Shown: piece by piece, positions 5,750 to 5,901 of the stretch
How the letters are laid out: the number at the start of each line of letters is the position of its first letter
Numbering within the stretch: the first letter of the stretch is position 1
Origin: Nitrospirae bacterium CG2_30_53_67
GTDB lineage: Bacteria; CG2-30-53-67
Direction: 5' to 3'
NCBI GenBank assembly: GCA_001873285.1
Contig: MNYV01000092.1
Coordinates: 1 to 5,901, forward strand
Length of the DNA: 5,901 bases
Notes under the pieces: generated by a model
What the model was told of the DNA's origin: nothing
Database searches by the model: none
The model's input: the letters and a program-made list of their open reading frames with translations, nothing else
Translations under genes and position numbers: made by a program

Positions 5750-5901
5750 TCATCTCCAAAAGAGTGGGTGAAAACATCAGGGGTCAAGGGGTCAAGGATT
5801 CCAGGGGTCAAGTGAAGTGCTTTTCAAGACTTGAGGGTCCGAGGGTCCAAGGATTCAAGGGGCCGAGTGAAGTGCTAAAAACATCAGAGGTCAAGGGTGC
5901 C
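5750..5901. repeat. Long direct repeat, copy 2 (truncated by window edge)
   Basis: This copy starts right after the T tract (TCATCTCC at 5750) and runs to the last base, matching 3076-3227 with three substitutions. It carries the same internal 55-bp tandem units (GTGAAGTGCT at 5812-5821 and 5867-5876). It and copy 1 lie in the same orientation and bracket argF, argG and the structured element. Whether the palindromic right arm seen after copy 1 also follows here cannot be seen. Confidence 0.95.

Noticed and set aside
5515-5750. Group II intron remnant or integron attC site
   Set aside because: No GUGYG 5' end, no domain V AGC/GUUC hairpin, no GTTRRRY core site, and no reverse transcriptase or integrase in the window.

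Overview
The window reads as a chromosomal arginine-biosynthesis cluster on the + strand: the 3' end of hslU (2-406), then argB (701-1603), argD (1858-3072), argF (3376-4308) and argG (4305-5507). HslU (unfoldase of the HslUV protease) followed by argB-argD-argF-argG is an order I know from Desulfobacterota (former Deltaproteobacteria, e.g. Geobacter-like genomes). The GC-rich codon use and the intergenic repeat families fit that phylum or the neighbouring Nitrospirota-type lineages. This placement is inference, not proof.

Functionally, ArgB phosphorylates N-acetylglutamate, ArgD transaminates N-acetylglutamate semialdehyde to N-acetylornithine, ArgF carbamoylates ornithine to citrulline, and ArgG joins citrulline to aspartate. 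ArgC, the deacetylating/acetylating enzyme (ArgJ or ArgE/ArgA) and ArgH are not in the window; argH might lie beyond the right edge. All four arg proteins look full length and carry their catalytic motifs. argF and argG overlap by 4 bp and are surely co-transcribed.

The unusual content is between the genes. Each of the three gaps of 250-300 bp holds a different repeat or hairpin family: a covarying twin hairpin at 472-544 (hslU-argB), a C/G-rich hairpin region at 1658-1777 (argB-argD), and a tandem/palindromic repeat at 3076-3299 (argD-argF). At least 151 bp of that last repeat recurs with only 3 mismatches at the right edge (5750-5901), so argF-argG is bracketed by long direct repeats.

The most interesting segment is 5539-5746, directly after argG. 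It folds on paper into a long closing stem of 25 pairs, an inner uninterrupted stem of 16 pairs and further hairpins, and ends in nine T's. Five deviations from perfect pairing are G-U wobbles that work only as + strand RNA. I do not recognise it as a known RNA family and propose it as a candidate undescribed structured RNA or hairpin-type mobile element.
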